This document shows, piece after piece, positions 1 to 7,083 of a DNA stretch of 8,635 nt. The stretch comes from Gammaproteobacteria bacterium (GTDB lineage Bacteria > Pseudomonadota > Gammaproteobacteria > HK1), in the NCBI GenBank assembly GCA_020444775.1, contig JAGRHX010000579.1, forward strand, positions 1-8,635, given 5' to 3'. Position 1 is the stretch's first letter. Each line of letters starts with the position of its first letter. Made by a program: the position numbers and the translations under genes. The notes below the pieces were generated by a model. That model was not told where the DNA came from. It ran no database searches and worked only from the letters and a program-made list of their open reading frames with translations.

Positions 1-1175
1 ACGCGGTCAAGTTCACCGAGCGGGGGCAGGTGCTGGTGCGTCTCAGGCCCGCGCGGCCGGTGCGCTCGGGCCGCGACGGTCTGGCGATCGAGCTGTCGGT
101 CACCGATACCGGCATCGGCCTGTCCGCGCAGGCCCGGTCGCATCTGTTCCAGCCCTTCACACAGGCCGATGGCAGCACCACCCGCCGCTACGGTGGCAGT
201 GGTCTGGGTCTTGCGATAAGCAAACGTCTGGTCGATCTGATGGGCGGCCGCATCGACGTGCGTAGCACACCGGGTTCTGGCTCCTGCTTCAGCGTGCGGG
301 TCGAACTGCAGAAACTGGCCGAACAGGTGGCGCCCGATGCATCGACCCTGGTGGGTCACCGGGTGCTGCTGTCGGGCGATGCAACGGATACCCTCGGCGC
401 GGTGTCGCACTATCTGTGCCATGCGGGCGCGCGTGTGGAGACCTTGGCGCTCGATCTGTCTGATGACGCCCTGGCCGGTCCGTGTGCGGACGGCGTCGAC
501 TTCGATCTCATCGTGGTGGACGCAGAAGGTGATACCGAAGCGGCGCTGGCCAGCGATACGGTCCGCGAGGTCGGACGGCCTGGCCACCGACCGATGCTCG
601 TCTTGAGCCGACCGTCATCGATCGAAACGGCGAGCGATGACCCGTGGGTGCGAGAGCTGCGCAAGCCGGTGCGCAGAGCCGAGCTGCTCAACGCAGTCCA
701 GACGCTGCTGTCCAAAGAGGCGTCCTCGTGCTCGAATGCGCAGCCGCCACGCATGTCCAGGCGCGCCCTGGGTGCGCGGGTGCTGATGGTCGAGGACAAC
801 CCGATGAACCTGGAGATCGGTGTTGCCATGCTGAACAGGCTCGGCTGTGAGGTCGGCGTCGCCGTCGATGGTGTCGCGGCCGTGGCCGAGACCGCACGGG
901 TCGACTACGACGTGATCCTGATGGATTGTGACATGCCGCACATGGATGGATTCGAAGCCACACGAATCATCCGCGCGCGCGCCGAGGGCACATCGGCGCC
1001 GCGAGTTCGGCCGTGGATCGTCGCGCTGACGGCCAATGCCATGGCCGGTGACCGCGAGCGTTGTCTGGCGGCCGGCATGGATGCCTACCTTGCCAAGCCG
1101 TACGCCTTCGAGCAGCTTGCCGAGCAGGTCGAGCAGGGCTTCGTGCGCCAGACGGTCGCAGCCGCAAGGGGCTGA
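1..1175 (+). CDS. Hybrid sensor histidine kinase, C-terminal part (5' end outside window)
   Basis: Membrane-signalling kinase fragment of about 390 residues, open at the left edge; the first bases continue an N-box (AVKFTERG), so the GTG at 30 is not a true start. Seen in order: HATPase domain with the G1 box DTGIGLS (from base 105), an F-box-like [17 protein letters not shown] and the G2 box GSGLGLAI, ending near base 310; a degenerate receiver at about 348-717; and a canonical receiver at about 777-1140. The second receiver has the acidic pair Glu-Asp (792-797), the phospho-acceptor Asp in LMDCDMP (924-926), the switch Thr in ALTANA (1029-1031) and the Lys in LAKP (1095-1097). No HPt domain follows, so phosphotransfer would need a separate HPt protein or direct output. 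The architecture resembles BarA/EvgS-type hybrid kinases, but the sensor part is missing and the signal is unknown. Domain calls are firm; the pathway is not. Confidence 0.95.
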   Translation, partial: AVKFTERGQVLVRLRPARPVRSGRDGLAIELSVTDTGIGLSAQARSHLFQPFTQADGSTTRRYGGSGLGLAISKRLVDLMGGRIDVRSTPGSGSCFSVRVELQKLAEQVAPDASTLVGHRVLLSGDATDTLGAVSHYLCHAGARVETLALDLSDDALAGPCADGVDFDLIVVDAEGDTEAALASDTVREVGRPGHRPMLVLSRPSSIETASDDPWVRELRKPVRRAELLNAVQTLLSKEASSCSNAQPPRMSRRALGARVLMVEDNPMNLEIGVAMLNRLGCEVGVAVDGVAAVAETARVDYDVILMDCDMPHMDGFEATRIIRARAEGTSAPRVRPWIVALTANAMAGDRERCLAAGMDAYLAKPYAFEQLAEQVEQGFVRQTVAAARG

Positions 1176-1379
1176 TCGAGCCACTTAGCGGCCCGCTCGA
1201 AACTTGGGTGCGAGTCGAAGCCACATGCATCCTGGTGGTGCGGTTCATGCCGCCGTCGTTCGAAGCGCCTTGCTCGTCTTCACTTGTGCAACCCGCGGCG
1301 CGCTGCTAGTTTGCTGTAAACCCAAAGCCGGGGGCCGCCGCATCAGCCGTGTCGGCTTCACCCCGGGCAGCGTGTACAC
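1176..1379. other. Intergenic region between the hybrid kinase and the OPT transporter
   Basis: This 204-base stretch has no credible gene. Just after the kinase stop lies a weak inverted repeat, TCGAGC (1176-1181) and GCTCGA (1195-1200), with a 13-base spacer and no T-run, so it is at best a poor terminator. The second half holds a candidate promoter (1284-1312), a small hairpin AGCCG-tgt-CGGCT (1345-1357), and the palindrome GTGTACAC directly against the OPT start codon. The spacing suggests the OPT gene has its own promoter rather than being co-transcribed with the kinase. Confidence 0.6.
1284..1312 (+). promoter_or_regulatory. Candidate sigma70-type promoter for the OPT gene
   Basis: A TTGTGC box (1284-1289) is separated by exactly 17 bases from TAGTTT (1307-1312). 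The latter is preceded by TG at the extended -10 position (TGC-TAGTTT). Each hexamer matches the consensus at only three of six positions, so spacing and the TG motif carry most of the case. Transcription would start about 60 bases before the OPT start codon. Confidence 0.3.
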
Positions 1380-3131
1380 ATGCCAATCCGCAACGGCCTC
1401 ACGGTCCGCGCCCTGGCCGGTGGGGTCTTGCTCGGCGCACTGTTGACCCCGTGCAACATCTATTCGGGTCTGAAGATCGGCTGGTCCTTCAACGTGTCGA
1501 TCATCGCCCTGTTGCTGAGCACCGGTTTCTGGTCGCTACTCAATCGATTCCGCGCAGAATCATCCACAGGCGCATCCTATGACATGGGTGAGGCCAACAT
1601 CACCCAGACCACCGCTTCGTCCTCGGCCAACATCATCTCGGGCGGCCTGGTCGCGCCGATCCCGGCACTGGCCATGATATCGGGTCAGAACCTGTCGCTC
1701 TGGGCGCTGATTCCATGGGTGTTCGCGGTCAGCTTCCTGGGCATATGGGTGGCATGGTATCTGCGTGCCACATTGATCGTGCGCTGGCAGCTACCGTTTC
1801 CGACCGGCCGTGCCACGGCCGAGACCCTGCTCGAGCTGTTCGAGCAGGGCCGGGAAGCGGCACTGAAGCTGCGCGTGTTGCTTGGTGCGACGCTGCTGGC
1901 GGCGCTGCTCAAGTACGTGGACGTCGCGATCATGAGCCTGCCGCGCCCATCTTTGGGCTTCGTGCTACCGGCGACCGGCAAGCTGGCCGGCGTTGCCGGG
2001 ATCAGCGCCAAGAACCTCACCTTTGGTATCGACCCATCGCTGATGCTGGCTGGTTTTGGCGCGATCATCGGCGTGCGCAACGGATTGTCGCTGCTGCTCG
2101 GTGCAATCCTGGCATGGGGTGTGATGGGCCCTTGGGGGCTGGCCCATGGGGTGATCCAGCCGGGACCGAAGGATCTGGATTCGAGCTGGTTCGCCAGCAT
2201 GATCGAGTGGCTGCTGTGGCCGGGCGTGGCCCTGATGGTCGGCGCGGCCCTGGCGCGCTTCATCTTGCAGGTCGCGAACCCGCGCGCCGAGTCCGGTGCC
2301 GAGTCGTCACCGCCTATGGCGGACGGCGCGCGTTGGCGGCGGCTGCTGGGACTGACAGTGGCGAGCGCCCTGGTTGTCATCGCGCAGATCCTGATATTCG
2401 GCATCCACTGGTTCGTTGCGCTGCTCGCCGTACCCATCGCCTTCGCGCTGGCGATGGTGGCCTCCCGGGTGGTGGGTGAGACCGGGATCCCGCCGATCGG
2501 GGCGATCGGCAAGGTCTCGCAGCTGACCACCGGTGTCACCGCGCCTGGCGACGTCACTGCGAATCTGATGGGCGCCAATGTCGCGGGTGGCGCGGCCGGT
2601 CAGAGCGCGGATCTGCTCAATGACCTGAAGGTCGGCTACCAGACGGGTATGCCCGCCGGTCTACAGGTGATCGCGCAGATGTTCGGCGTCCTCACCGGTA
2701 GTCTGGTCGGTAGCATCGTCTATCTGCGCCTGATCCCGGACCCGGCCAGTCAGCTGATAACCGAGCAGTGGCCGGCGCCGGCGGTGGCGACCTGGAAGGT
2801 GGTGGCGGAGACCTTGAGCCTGGGACTTGGCGAGGTGCCGGTCAGCGCGCTGTGGGCGGTGGCCATCGCCGGTACGGTGGGGATCGTTGGCGCTGCCCTG
2901 CAGCACCATGGCCGCTCACGCTGGCTGCCGAATCCCGCGGCGGTCGGGCTGGCCATGGTCATACCAGCCTCGATCTCGATGACCATGTTCATCGGCAGCC
3001 TCATCGCCTGGTCACTGCAGCGTTGCTGCCCGAGCCTCGCGCAGCGCTTCGTGATCGCCGCGGCATCGGGCCTCATCGCGGGTGAGAGTCTGACCGGGGT
3101 CGGACAAGCCCTGTTCGGGATCCTCGGCTGA
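1380..3131 (+). CDS. OPT-family oligopeptide/metal-chelate transporter
   Basis: Polytopic inner-membrane protein of 583 residues, within the usual size of bacterial OPT proteins, which import peptides or metal-chelate complexes by proton coupling. Family-typical segments are visible: NIYSGLKIGWSFNVSI (residues 26-41), GEANITQTTASSSANIISGG (70-89), LPFPTGRATAETL (138-150), GVRNGLSLLLGA (231-242), the long conserved stretch GETGIPPIGAIGKVSQLTTG (366-385) continuing into NLMGANVAGGAAGQSADLL (395-413), NPAAVGLAMVIPASISM (518-534) and a C-terminal GLIAGESLTGVGQAL (564-578). Many hydrophobic helices lie between. The ATG at 1380 fits because conserved sequence begins almost at once, although no clear Shine-Dalgarno site precedes it. 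It stands alone on this strand, converging with dctM. The substrate (peptide, siderophore or metal chelate) cannot be told from the sequence. Confidence 0.92.
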   Translation: MPIRNGLTVRALAGGVLLGALLTPCNIYSGLKIGWSFNVSIIALLLSTGFWSLLNRFRAESSTGASYDMGEANITQTTASSSANIISGGLVAPIPALAMISGQNLSLWALIPWVFAVSFLGIWVAWYLRATLIVRWQLPFPTGRATAETLLELFEQGREAALKLRVLLGATLLAALLKYVDVAIMSLPRPSLGFVLPATGKLAGVAGISAKNLTFGIDPSLMLAGFGAIIGVRNGLSLLLGAILAWGVMGPWGLAHGVIQPGPKDLDSSWFASMIEWLLWPGVALMVGAALARFILQVANPRAESGAESSPPMADGARWRRLLGLTVASALVVIAQILIFGIHWFVALLAVPIAFALAMVASRVVGETGIPPIGAIGKVSQLTTGVTAPGDVTANLMGANVAGGAAGQSADLLNDLKVGYQTGMPAGLQVIAQMFGVLTGSLVGSIVYLRLIPDPASQLITEQWPAPAVATWKVVAETLSLGLGEVPVSALWAVAIAGTVGIVGAALQHHGRSRWLPNPAAVGLAMVIPASISMTMFIGSLIAWSLQRCCPSLAQRFVIAAASGLIAGESLTGVGQALFGILG

Positions 3132-3141
3132 GCGTCGCGCG

Positions 3142-3176
3142 CGGGTAGCGGGCGGAGTGAACCGGCCCGCTATCCG
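3142..3176. terminator. Hairpin between convergent OPT and dctM genes
   Basis: CGGGTAGCGGGC (3142-3153) pairs with GCCCGCTATCCG (3165-3176), giving a 12-bp stem with one G-U pair and an 11-base loop. It starts 10 bases after the OPT stop and lies 28 bases beyond the dctM stop, a position suited to a terminator serving both directions. Neither side has a T-run, so classical intrinsic termination is uncertain; it may act as a 3'-end stabiliser upstream of Rho-dependent termination. Confidence 0.55.
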
Positions 3177-3204
3177 TGGACGGCGACCCGCTGGTGGCCG
3201 GAGG

Positions 3205-4506
3205 TCAGACGAACTTCGGCATCAGCCACTTCGGCAGCAACAGGATCAGCTCCGGTAGCAGGATCACCAGCAGCAGCACGGCGAGCATCGGTAGCAGGAT
3301 GATCGCGACATCGCGTAGCGCCTGATGGACCTTGATCTCGCCAATCGCGCACGAGATGAGCAGACACAGGCCGTAGGGTGGCGTCACCAGCCCGAAGGCG
3401 AGTGAGATGACACCGATGATGGCGAAGTGGATGGGATGCATGCTGGCGTGCTCGGCGAGTGGCCAGAGCACCGTGCCGAGGATGATGATGGCGGGGATGG
3501 CGTCGATGAACATCCCGATGACCAGAAAGGCGCCTGCCACGATCAGACCGGTGGCGGTCACGCCGCTGGCATAGGGGGCGAGCAGGTCGACCAGTGCCTG
3601 GGGGATCTTGAAGTAGGCCATCAGCCAGCCGAAAGCCGACGCGGTCCCGATGCAGAACAACGAGATGGAAGCGAGTCGTGCCGAATCGTACAGCACCTTT
3701 GGGACCTCCCGAAGGCCGACAGTCTTGTAGACCACGGCGCCCAGGATCAACGAGTAGAGCACCGCGATGGCCGATGCCTCGGTGGGCGTGAAGAAGCCAC
3801 CGACGATGCCGCCGACGATGATCAGCGGGGTCATCAATGGCGGTATGGCATAGGCAACGGCCAGTGCGAGCTCCATCAGGGTGCTGCGCTCGTAGACGGG
3901 ATATCCGTAGAGCTTTGCGTAGACATAGACCGTGCCCATCATCGACAGGGCGATGAGGATCCCGGGTATCACCCCGGCGAGGAACAAGCCGCCGATGGAG
4001 ACCGACATCAGACCACCCCAGACCACCATCAGGATGCTCGGTGGGATGATCACGCCCATCACCGACGAGCAGGCCGTGATCGCAACGGTGAATGGCGTGG
4101 AGTAGCCCTGCTTCTTCATCTGCGGGATCAGCAGCGAGCCGATACCCGCGGCATCCGCGGTGGACGACCCAGAAATGCCGGCGAAGAGCATGCTCACGAC
4201 CACGTTGACATGACCCAGACCACCTGGAAAGTGACCGACCAGGGCCCGCGACAGCCGGATCAATCGATCCGTGATGCCGGCCTGGTTCATGATGTTGGCG
4301 GCAAGCAGGAAGAACGGCACCGCGAGCAAGACGAAGGCGTTGTAGGACTTGAACATCTCGTTCATGAGCAGGAATGGCGTCAGCCGCTCCTCGAGCATGA
4401 ACACCGGCACACAGGCAAGGCCCAGTGCAAACGCCACCGGCACCCGTAGCAGCACCAGGATGATGAAGGTGGGAAAGAGGATTACCGAAACCTCGGCCGC
4501 GCTCAT
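3205..4506 (-). CDS. dctM: TRAP transporter large permease, DctM family
   Basis: Large inner-membrane subunit of a tripartite ATP-independent periplasmic transporter. It forms the ion-coupled substrate path and works with DctQ and the binding protein DctP. The 433 residues match the usual family length of roughly 425-440. Visible family motifs: VPFFLLAANIM (63-73), a glycine-rich GISGSSTADAAGIGSLLIPQ (110-129), IPPSILMVVWG (154-164), GGFFTPTEASAIAVL (236-250), GMFIDAIPAIIILG (331-344) and GLVTPPYGLCLLI (372-384). Hydrophobic helices run throughout, consistent with a dozen or so membrane segments. The reading frame is open further upstream, but the ATG at 4506 is chosen because conserved sequence begins there, AAGGGA precedes it, and it overlaps the dctQ stop in ATGA, a hallmark of translational coupling. 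Last gene of the operon. Confidence 0.95.
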   Translation of the reverse strand: MSAAEVSVILFPTFIILVLLRVPVAFALGLACVPVFMLEERLTPFLLMNEMFKSYNAFVLLAVPFFLLAANIMNQAGITDRLIRLSRALVGHFPGGLGHVNVVVSMLFAGISGSSTADAAGIGSLLIPQMKKQGYSTPFTVAITACSSVMGVIIPPSILMVVWGGLMSVSIGGLFLAGVIPGILIALSMMGTVYVYAKLYGYPVYERSTLMELALAVAYAIPPLMTPLIIVGGIVGGFFTPTEASAIAVLYSLILGAVVYKTVGLREVPKVLYDSARLASISLFCIGTASAFGWLMAYFKIPQALVDLLAPYASGVTATGLIVAGAFLVIGMFIDAIPAIIILGTVLWPLAEHASMHPIHFAIIGVISLAFGLVTPPYGLCLLISCAIGEIKVHQALRDVAIILLPMLAVLLLVILLPELILLLPKWLMPKFV

Positions 4507-4985
4507 GAGTGGGCTCCCTTGAAGAGCTGGATGTGGTCGAGGAGCCGGTCGATCAGGAACAGCACCCAGCTGGCGCCGGCGAACGGCCAGGCGGCGTAGA
4601 TATAGACCATCGGCAGCTCCGCCATCTCCGAGGTCTGCATCAGGCCGAACTGCACCAGCGGCCAACCCCACCAGAGAAAGATCAGCGCCACCAGGAACAC
4701 GATGAAGTCGCTGAGCATACGAATCAGGGCTTCGAGCTTTTGCGACTTTGGATGCGGCAGGAAGTCGGCGGTGAAATGCGAACCCTCCCGGACCGCGATT
4801 GTCGCGCCCACCAGGATGATCCAGATGAAGCAGAAGCGCGCCAGCTCCTCGGTCCAGATGTACCGGGGTATGAAACCCACGTAGCGCGAGAAGATCTGCA
4901 GCGATACCGGCACCATGAGCAAAGCCATGAGCGCCGTCAGCACCACCTGGAGCAGACGGAAGTAGGCGTTGACGAAGACTCGCAT
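4503..4985 (-). CDS. dctQ: TRAP transporter small permease, DctQ family
   Basis: Small inner-membrane subunit of the TRAP transporter, which pairs with DctM and is required for transport. It has 160 residues, typical for DctQ, with four hydrophobic segments at about 11-33, 48-65, 90-108 and 126-146. The family signature is clear: FSRYV (32-36), then WTEELARF (44-51), and IAVREGSHFTADFL (63-76). The open frame runs on upstream to 5288, but that part is arginine/serine-rich, overlaps dctP antiparallel-free intergenic DNA and lacks hydrophobic segments. The ATG at 4985 is therefore preferred, with a modest GAGAG site (4993-4997) seven bases before it. The stop overlaps the dctM start by four bases. 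Confidence 0.94.
   Translation of the reverse strand: MRVFVNAYFRLLQVVLTALMALLMVPVSLQIFSRYVGFIPRYIWTEELARFCFIWIILVGATIAVREGSHFTADFLPHPKSQKLEALIRMLSDFIVFLVALIFLWWGWPLVQFGLMQTSEMAELPMVYIYAAWPFAGASWVLFLIDRLLDHIQLFKGAHS
4515..4520 (-). promoter_or_regulatory. Ribosome binding site of dctM
   Basis: AAGGGA on the minus strand, eight bases before the ATG at 4506 and inside the 3' end of dctQ. It fixes the dctM start against the longer open frame that continues to 4671, and supports coupled translation of dctQ and dctM. Confidence 0.65.
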
Positions 4986-5068
4986 CGGGGAACTCTCATG
5001 CAGCCGTGCCCGGGCATACGGATCGGGACCGGCGCGCGGCTGGGACGATGGTCGGCGTTCGGTGGAGA

Positions 5069-5107
5069 CGGCGCGGGCGAGCCTGTTTGTTACGGCCGCC
5101 CGCGCCG
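5069..5107 (-). other. Strong stem-loop in the dctP-dctQ intergenic region
   Basis: CGGCGCGGGCG (5069-5079) and CGCCCGCGCCG (5097-5107) form a perfect 11-bp GC-rich stem. After one bulged base, three more pairs (5081-5083 with 5094-5096) close a loop of about 10 bases. It begins 20 bases after the dctP stop and ends about 85 bases before dctQ. No T-run follows on the minus strand. The likely role is to protect the 3' end of the dctP message or to cause partial attenuation, giving more binding protein than permease; this is inference from its position. Confidence 0.6.
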
Positions 5108-5127
5108 GACCTCTCGAGGGCTGTGAT

Positions 5128-6135
5128 CTACTTGACGGCCTGGATGGCGTCGTAGATGGATTCCGCGTCCAGATCCTTGAAGTACTCACGCAGCACCGGC
5201 TTCGCGGCGTCGATGAGTTTCTGGCGCTCGGAGAAGTTGATGGTCTTGAGCTTGCCCTCCTTTTCCATGGCGGCCATCTTCTCGTCACCCTCGGTGACCT
5301 CGATCACGCGGCCGAACACGCCAGCGTCCTTACCGGCCTGACGAATGGCGGCTTGCAGATCCTCGGGCAGACGGCGGAAGGTCTTGCCGCTGAAGCACAG
5401 CGGCCGCACGGTGATGGCGTGACCGGTGAGCGCGATGTTCGGTCCGACCTCGTAGAACTTCATCTGCTGGATGCCGGCGGCCTCGTTCTCGGCGGCATCG
5501 ATGACGCCGGTCTGGATGGCGTTGTACACCTCGGAGTAGGCGATCACCGTTGGCGCCATGCCAAAGGCGTTGAACATCTTGGTCTGGATGGGGGCGCCCA
5601 TGACGCGGATCGGCACGTCCTTGATCTCGGCCATGTTGGAGACCGGCTTGTTGACGATCAGGTGGCGCACGCCGCCGCCGCCATAGCCGATGAGCAGGAT
5701 GTCGGCGCGCTTGGCGATGTCATCGACGATCGGTGCGATGGCGTCGCTGTCCAGCACTCGGCTCCAGTGACCGGCATCCCGGTACAGCATCGGCGGGTCC
5801 AACAGGGTCGCGAGCTTTGAGAAGGTCGACATGTGCGAGGGCGATGCGACCGCGTAGTCCACCGAGACGCCCTGGTTCATATAAGCCACGTAGTCCTTCT
5901 CCAGACCCAGCTCGCTGTTCAGGTGCATCACGAACTCGAGCTCGTGCGGGCCGGTGTAGTAGAGCTTGGTCAGCGCTTCGAACTTGCGCATCAAGCGGGT
6001 GAAGGCATGGTTCTCGTCGAACTGGCTGGCGCCGTGCAGGGTGATGGTGTCGGCCAGGGCCGTGGGCGCGAACAGGGCGCCGGCGAGCACGCTGGCGGCC
6101 GCCAGGCGTGCCACGGTCTTGATGGTGGTGAACAT
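5128..6135 (-). CDS. dctP: TRAP transporter periplasmic substrate-binding protein, DctP family
   Basis: Secreted binding protein of 335 residues that captures the substrate in the periplasm and delivers it to DctQM. The N-terminus is a classical Sec signal peptide: basic start (K6, R10), hydrophobic core (11-23) and a likely cleavage after A26-L27-A28. Family features: GGGGVRHLIVNKPVSN (152-167), IRVMGAP (176-182) with the Arg that corresponds to the carboxylate-binding arginine of this family (R177), and SEVYNAIQTGVIDAAENE (201-218), equivalent to the usual E-x-Y-x-A-x-x-x-G-V-x-D helix. R157 may be the second ligand-contacting arginine, by analogy with SiaP. The frame is open to 6345, but the ATG at 6135 is preferred for its signal peptide and a GGAGAG site four bases before it. 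The substrate is probably an organic acid; which one is not determinable. First gene of the operon. Confidence 0.95.
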   Translation of the reverse strand: MFTTIKTVARLAAASVLAGALFAPTALADTITLHGASQFDENHAFTRLMRKFEALTKLYYTGPHELEFVMHLNSELGLEKDYVAYMNQGVSVDYAVASPSHMSTFSKLATLLDPPMLYRDAGHWSRVLDSDAIAPIVDDIAKRADILLIGYGGGGVRHLIVNKPVSNMAEIKDVPIRVMGAPIQTKMFNAFGMAPTVIAYSEVYNAIQTGVIDAAENEAAGIQQMKFYEVGPNIALTGHAITVRPLCFSGKTFRRLPEDLQAAIRQAGKDAGVFGRVIEVTEGDEKMAAMEKEGKLKTINFSERQKLIDAAKPVLREYFKDLDAESIYDAIQAVK

Positions 6136-6139
6136 GGTG

Positions 6140-6145
6140 CTCTCC
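6140..6145 (-). promoter_or_regulatory. Ribosome binding site of dctP
   Basis: GGAGAG on the minus strand, four bases before the ATG at 6135. With the signal peptide that begins there, it excludes the longer upstream open frame. Confidence 0.7.
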
Positions 6146-6226
6146 GTCGAATTGGATGGCCAGATGGATGATTGTTCTACGCGCGGCAAAGCCGGCGGTC
6201 TGGACGCGGGCGAACCCGGGCCGCCG

Positions 6227-6257
6227 ATGATAGCAGTCCGAGGAGGCGCGCACCTCC
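6227..6257 (-). promoter_or_regulatory. Candidate dctP promoter with overlapping operator-like palindrome
   Basis: On the minus strand TATCAT (6232-6227) matches the -10 consensus at five of six positions. No good -35 hexamer sits 16-18 bases upstream. Instead the place is taken by a 16-base near-perfect palindrome, GGAGGCGCGCACCTCC on the plus strand (6242-6257), in which only one symmetric pair fails. This layout would suit an activator- or repressor-controlled promoter. The leader to dctP would be about 85 bases. Nothing identifies the regulator. Confidence 0.3.
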
Positions 6258-6345
6258 CTCGCGTGGCAGGGGAAGTGCCCGATGGACCTCGCAACGGGGC
6301 GTCAGCGGGCGCCAGCTCGAGCTGTGCCAGGCTGTGCACAAGCAT

Positions 6346-6369
6346 CGCCTCGGGCGCTCACCCGAGGCG
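6346..6369 (-). terminator. Hairpin downstream of the DUF4389 gene
   Basis: CGCCTCGGG (6346-6354) and CCCGAGGCG (6361-6369) form a perfect 9-bp stem with a 6-base loop. It lies about 160 bases after the DUF4389 stop and well upstream of dctP, so it could end transcripts entering from the DUF4389 side. No T-run is present in either direction, so the terminator call is tentative. Confidence 0.4.
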
Positions 6370-6526
6370 TCCGATGGCGGTGTCCATGCCTGCCCTCAGG
6401 AGGCTCTCAGGTGTCGGTGGCCGGCCCGCAGCCGGTCTTCGCGCTTGCGTGTGTCGAGGGCATCTCAGGGCGTGTCGAGACGCTACGAGGATGTCGTGCC
6501 CGGGGTCATCACAATCATGTGTACCA

Positions 6527-6874
6527 TCACGGGTCTGGCACATCCGGCTGCGATGGCCGTGGCCACGGCGTGAACGGCCAGGGTGCTAAGACGCGCGCGA
6601 AGGTGACGAAGCTCCAGAATCCGGCCATCCACTGCGCCAGACCCTCGGCAAAGCGAGATACGCCCGGGCTCGGTGTGCCGGTCGCGATGATGAATACCAG
6701 CTGCACCACGACCAGTAGCTTGGCGAGGATCTCCAGCACGAAATACAGAGCGGCCACGCTCAGCATTCTCGGCGCCCAGCGTGACAAGCCGATGCGGCGT
6801 GGCTCGCCGACGCGTTGCGATCGTGGGGACGAGCGGGTGACGGTGGTGGCATCGGGGTTTGATCGGATGGTCAT
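6527..6874 (-). CDS. DUF4389 family small membrane protein
   Basis: A protein of 115 residues recognised as DUF4389 by its pattern. A membrane helix region (about 38-64, MLSVAALYFVLEILAKLLVV onward to VFIIATG) is followed by a short polar turn with TGTPSPGVSRFAEGLAQWM (65-83), and then FWSFVTFARVLAPWPFTPWP (86-105), close to the family's aromatic Phe-Thr-Phe-Ala...Pro-Phe-x-x-Trp-Pro ending. The biochemical role of this family is unknown; it is expected in the inner membrane. The frame could start seven codons earlier, but the ATG at 6874 has an excellent GGAGGAGG site seven bases before it, which itself overlaps the earlier start. The gene sits alone between two hairpins and may be transcribed separately from the two genes upstream. 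Confidence 0.8.
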   Translation of the reverse strand: MTIRSNPDATTVTRSSPRSQRVGEPRRIGLSRWAPRMLSVAALYFVLEILAKLLVVVQLVFIIATGTPSPGVSRFAEGLAQWMAGFWSFVTFARVLAPWPFTPWPRPSQPDVPDP

Positions 6875-6881
6875 GGATGAA

Positions 6882-6889
6882 CCTCCTCC
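6882..6889 (-). promoter_or_regulatory. Ribosome binding site of the DUF4389 gene
   Basis: GGAGGAGG on the minus strand, seven bases before the ATG at 6874. It is the strongest Shine-Dalgarno match in the window and decides between two in-frame starts (6874 and 6895) in favour of the shorter protein. Confidence 0.75.
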
Positions 6890-7036
6890 ATGCATCGTGC
6901 TTCACTCGAGCTCGGACAACCCTGGCTGTAGCCGATCGGAATGTCCCCTAGCGGTGAAGCGGGTCGTCACCGTGAGCTCTGAGGACCTGCTCATCGGCCG
7001 CGGCCCGAGCGTCCACATGGTGAGTGGGCTGGCATA

Positions 7037-7069
7037 GCCGGGCTGGGACGTCGCCGTCTCCAACCCGGC
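7037..7069 (-). terminator. Strong imperfect hairpin after the 211-residue gene
   Basis: GCCGGGCTGGGACG (7037-7050) and CGTCTCCAACCCGGC (7055-7069) form 13 base pairs, interrupted by one C-A mismatch and one bulged T, around a 4-base loop (TCGC). On the minus strand it starts 14 bases after the stop at 7084. No T-run follows. By position it is a likely transcript end or processing site separating this gene from DUF4389. Confidence 0.5.
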
Positions 7070-7083
7070 CCGCGGGCAACTGC

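Larger units (their letters stand above)
6136..6526. other. Long non-coding stretch upstream of dctP
   Basis: About 390 bases between dctP and the DUF4389 gene. Open frames here on the plus strand are arginine/serine/glycine-rich and match no family I know, so I do not call a gene. The proximal part holds the dctP ribosome site and candidate promoter. The distal part holds a 9-bp hairpin (6346-6369) and an 8-base direct repeat GTGTCGAG at 6451-6458 and 6472-6479, spaced 21 bases apart, i.e. about two helical turns. The repeat could be chance. Confidence 0.5.

Noticed and set aside
1685..2578. Minus-strand open frame (297 codons) antisense to the OPT gene
   Set aside because: Ser/Pro/Ala/Arg-rich with no recognisable domain, opposite a clearly conserved transporter.
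3427..4449. Long plus-strand open frame (340 codons) antisense to dctM
   Set aside because: Its product is dominated by His, Asp, Gln, Gly and Arg with no hydrophobic core. It is the expected shadow of a GC-rich membrane gene, and the minus strand encodes an unmistakable DctM.
4507..4671. N-terminal extension of DctM by 55 codons
   Set aside because: The extension overlaps dctQ, is Arg/Ala/Asp-rich, and is not typical of DctM; the ATGA overlap and AAGGGA site support the start at 4506.
4969..5820. Plus-strand open frame (283 codons) antisense to dctP
   Set aside because: Asp/Gly/Leu/Val/His-rich antisense shadow without family resemblance; dctP on the other strand has a signal peptide and conserved motifs.
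6505..6525. Possible CRP/GntR-like site (CACAATCATGTG) after the DUF4389 stop
   Set aside because: The half-sites are in the wrong orientation for CRP and the symmetry is imperfect; it is also far from any start codon.
6282..7037. Plus-strand open frame (251 codons) across the gap and the DUF4389 gene
   Set aside because: Composition is that of random GC-rich translation, no family is recognisable, and it runs antisense to a gene with an excellent ribosome site.
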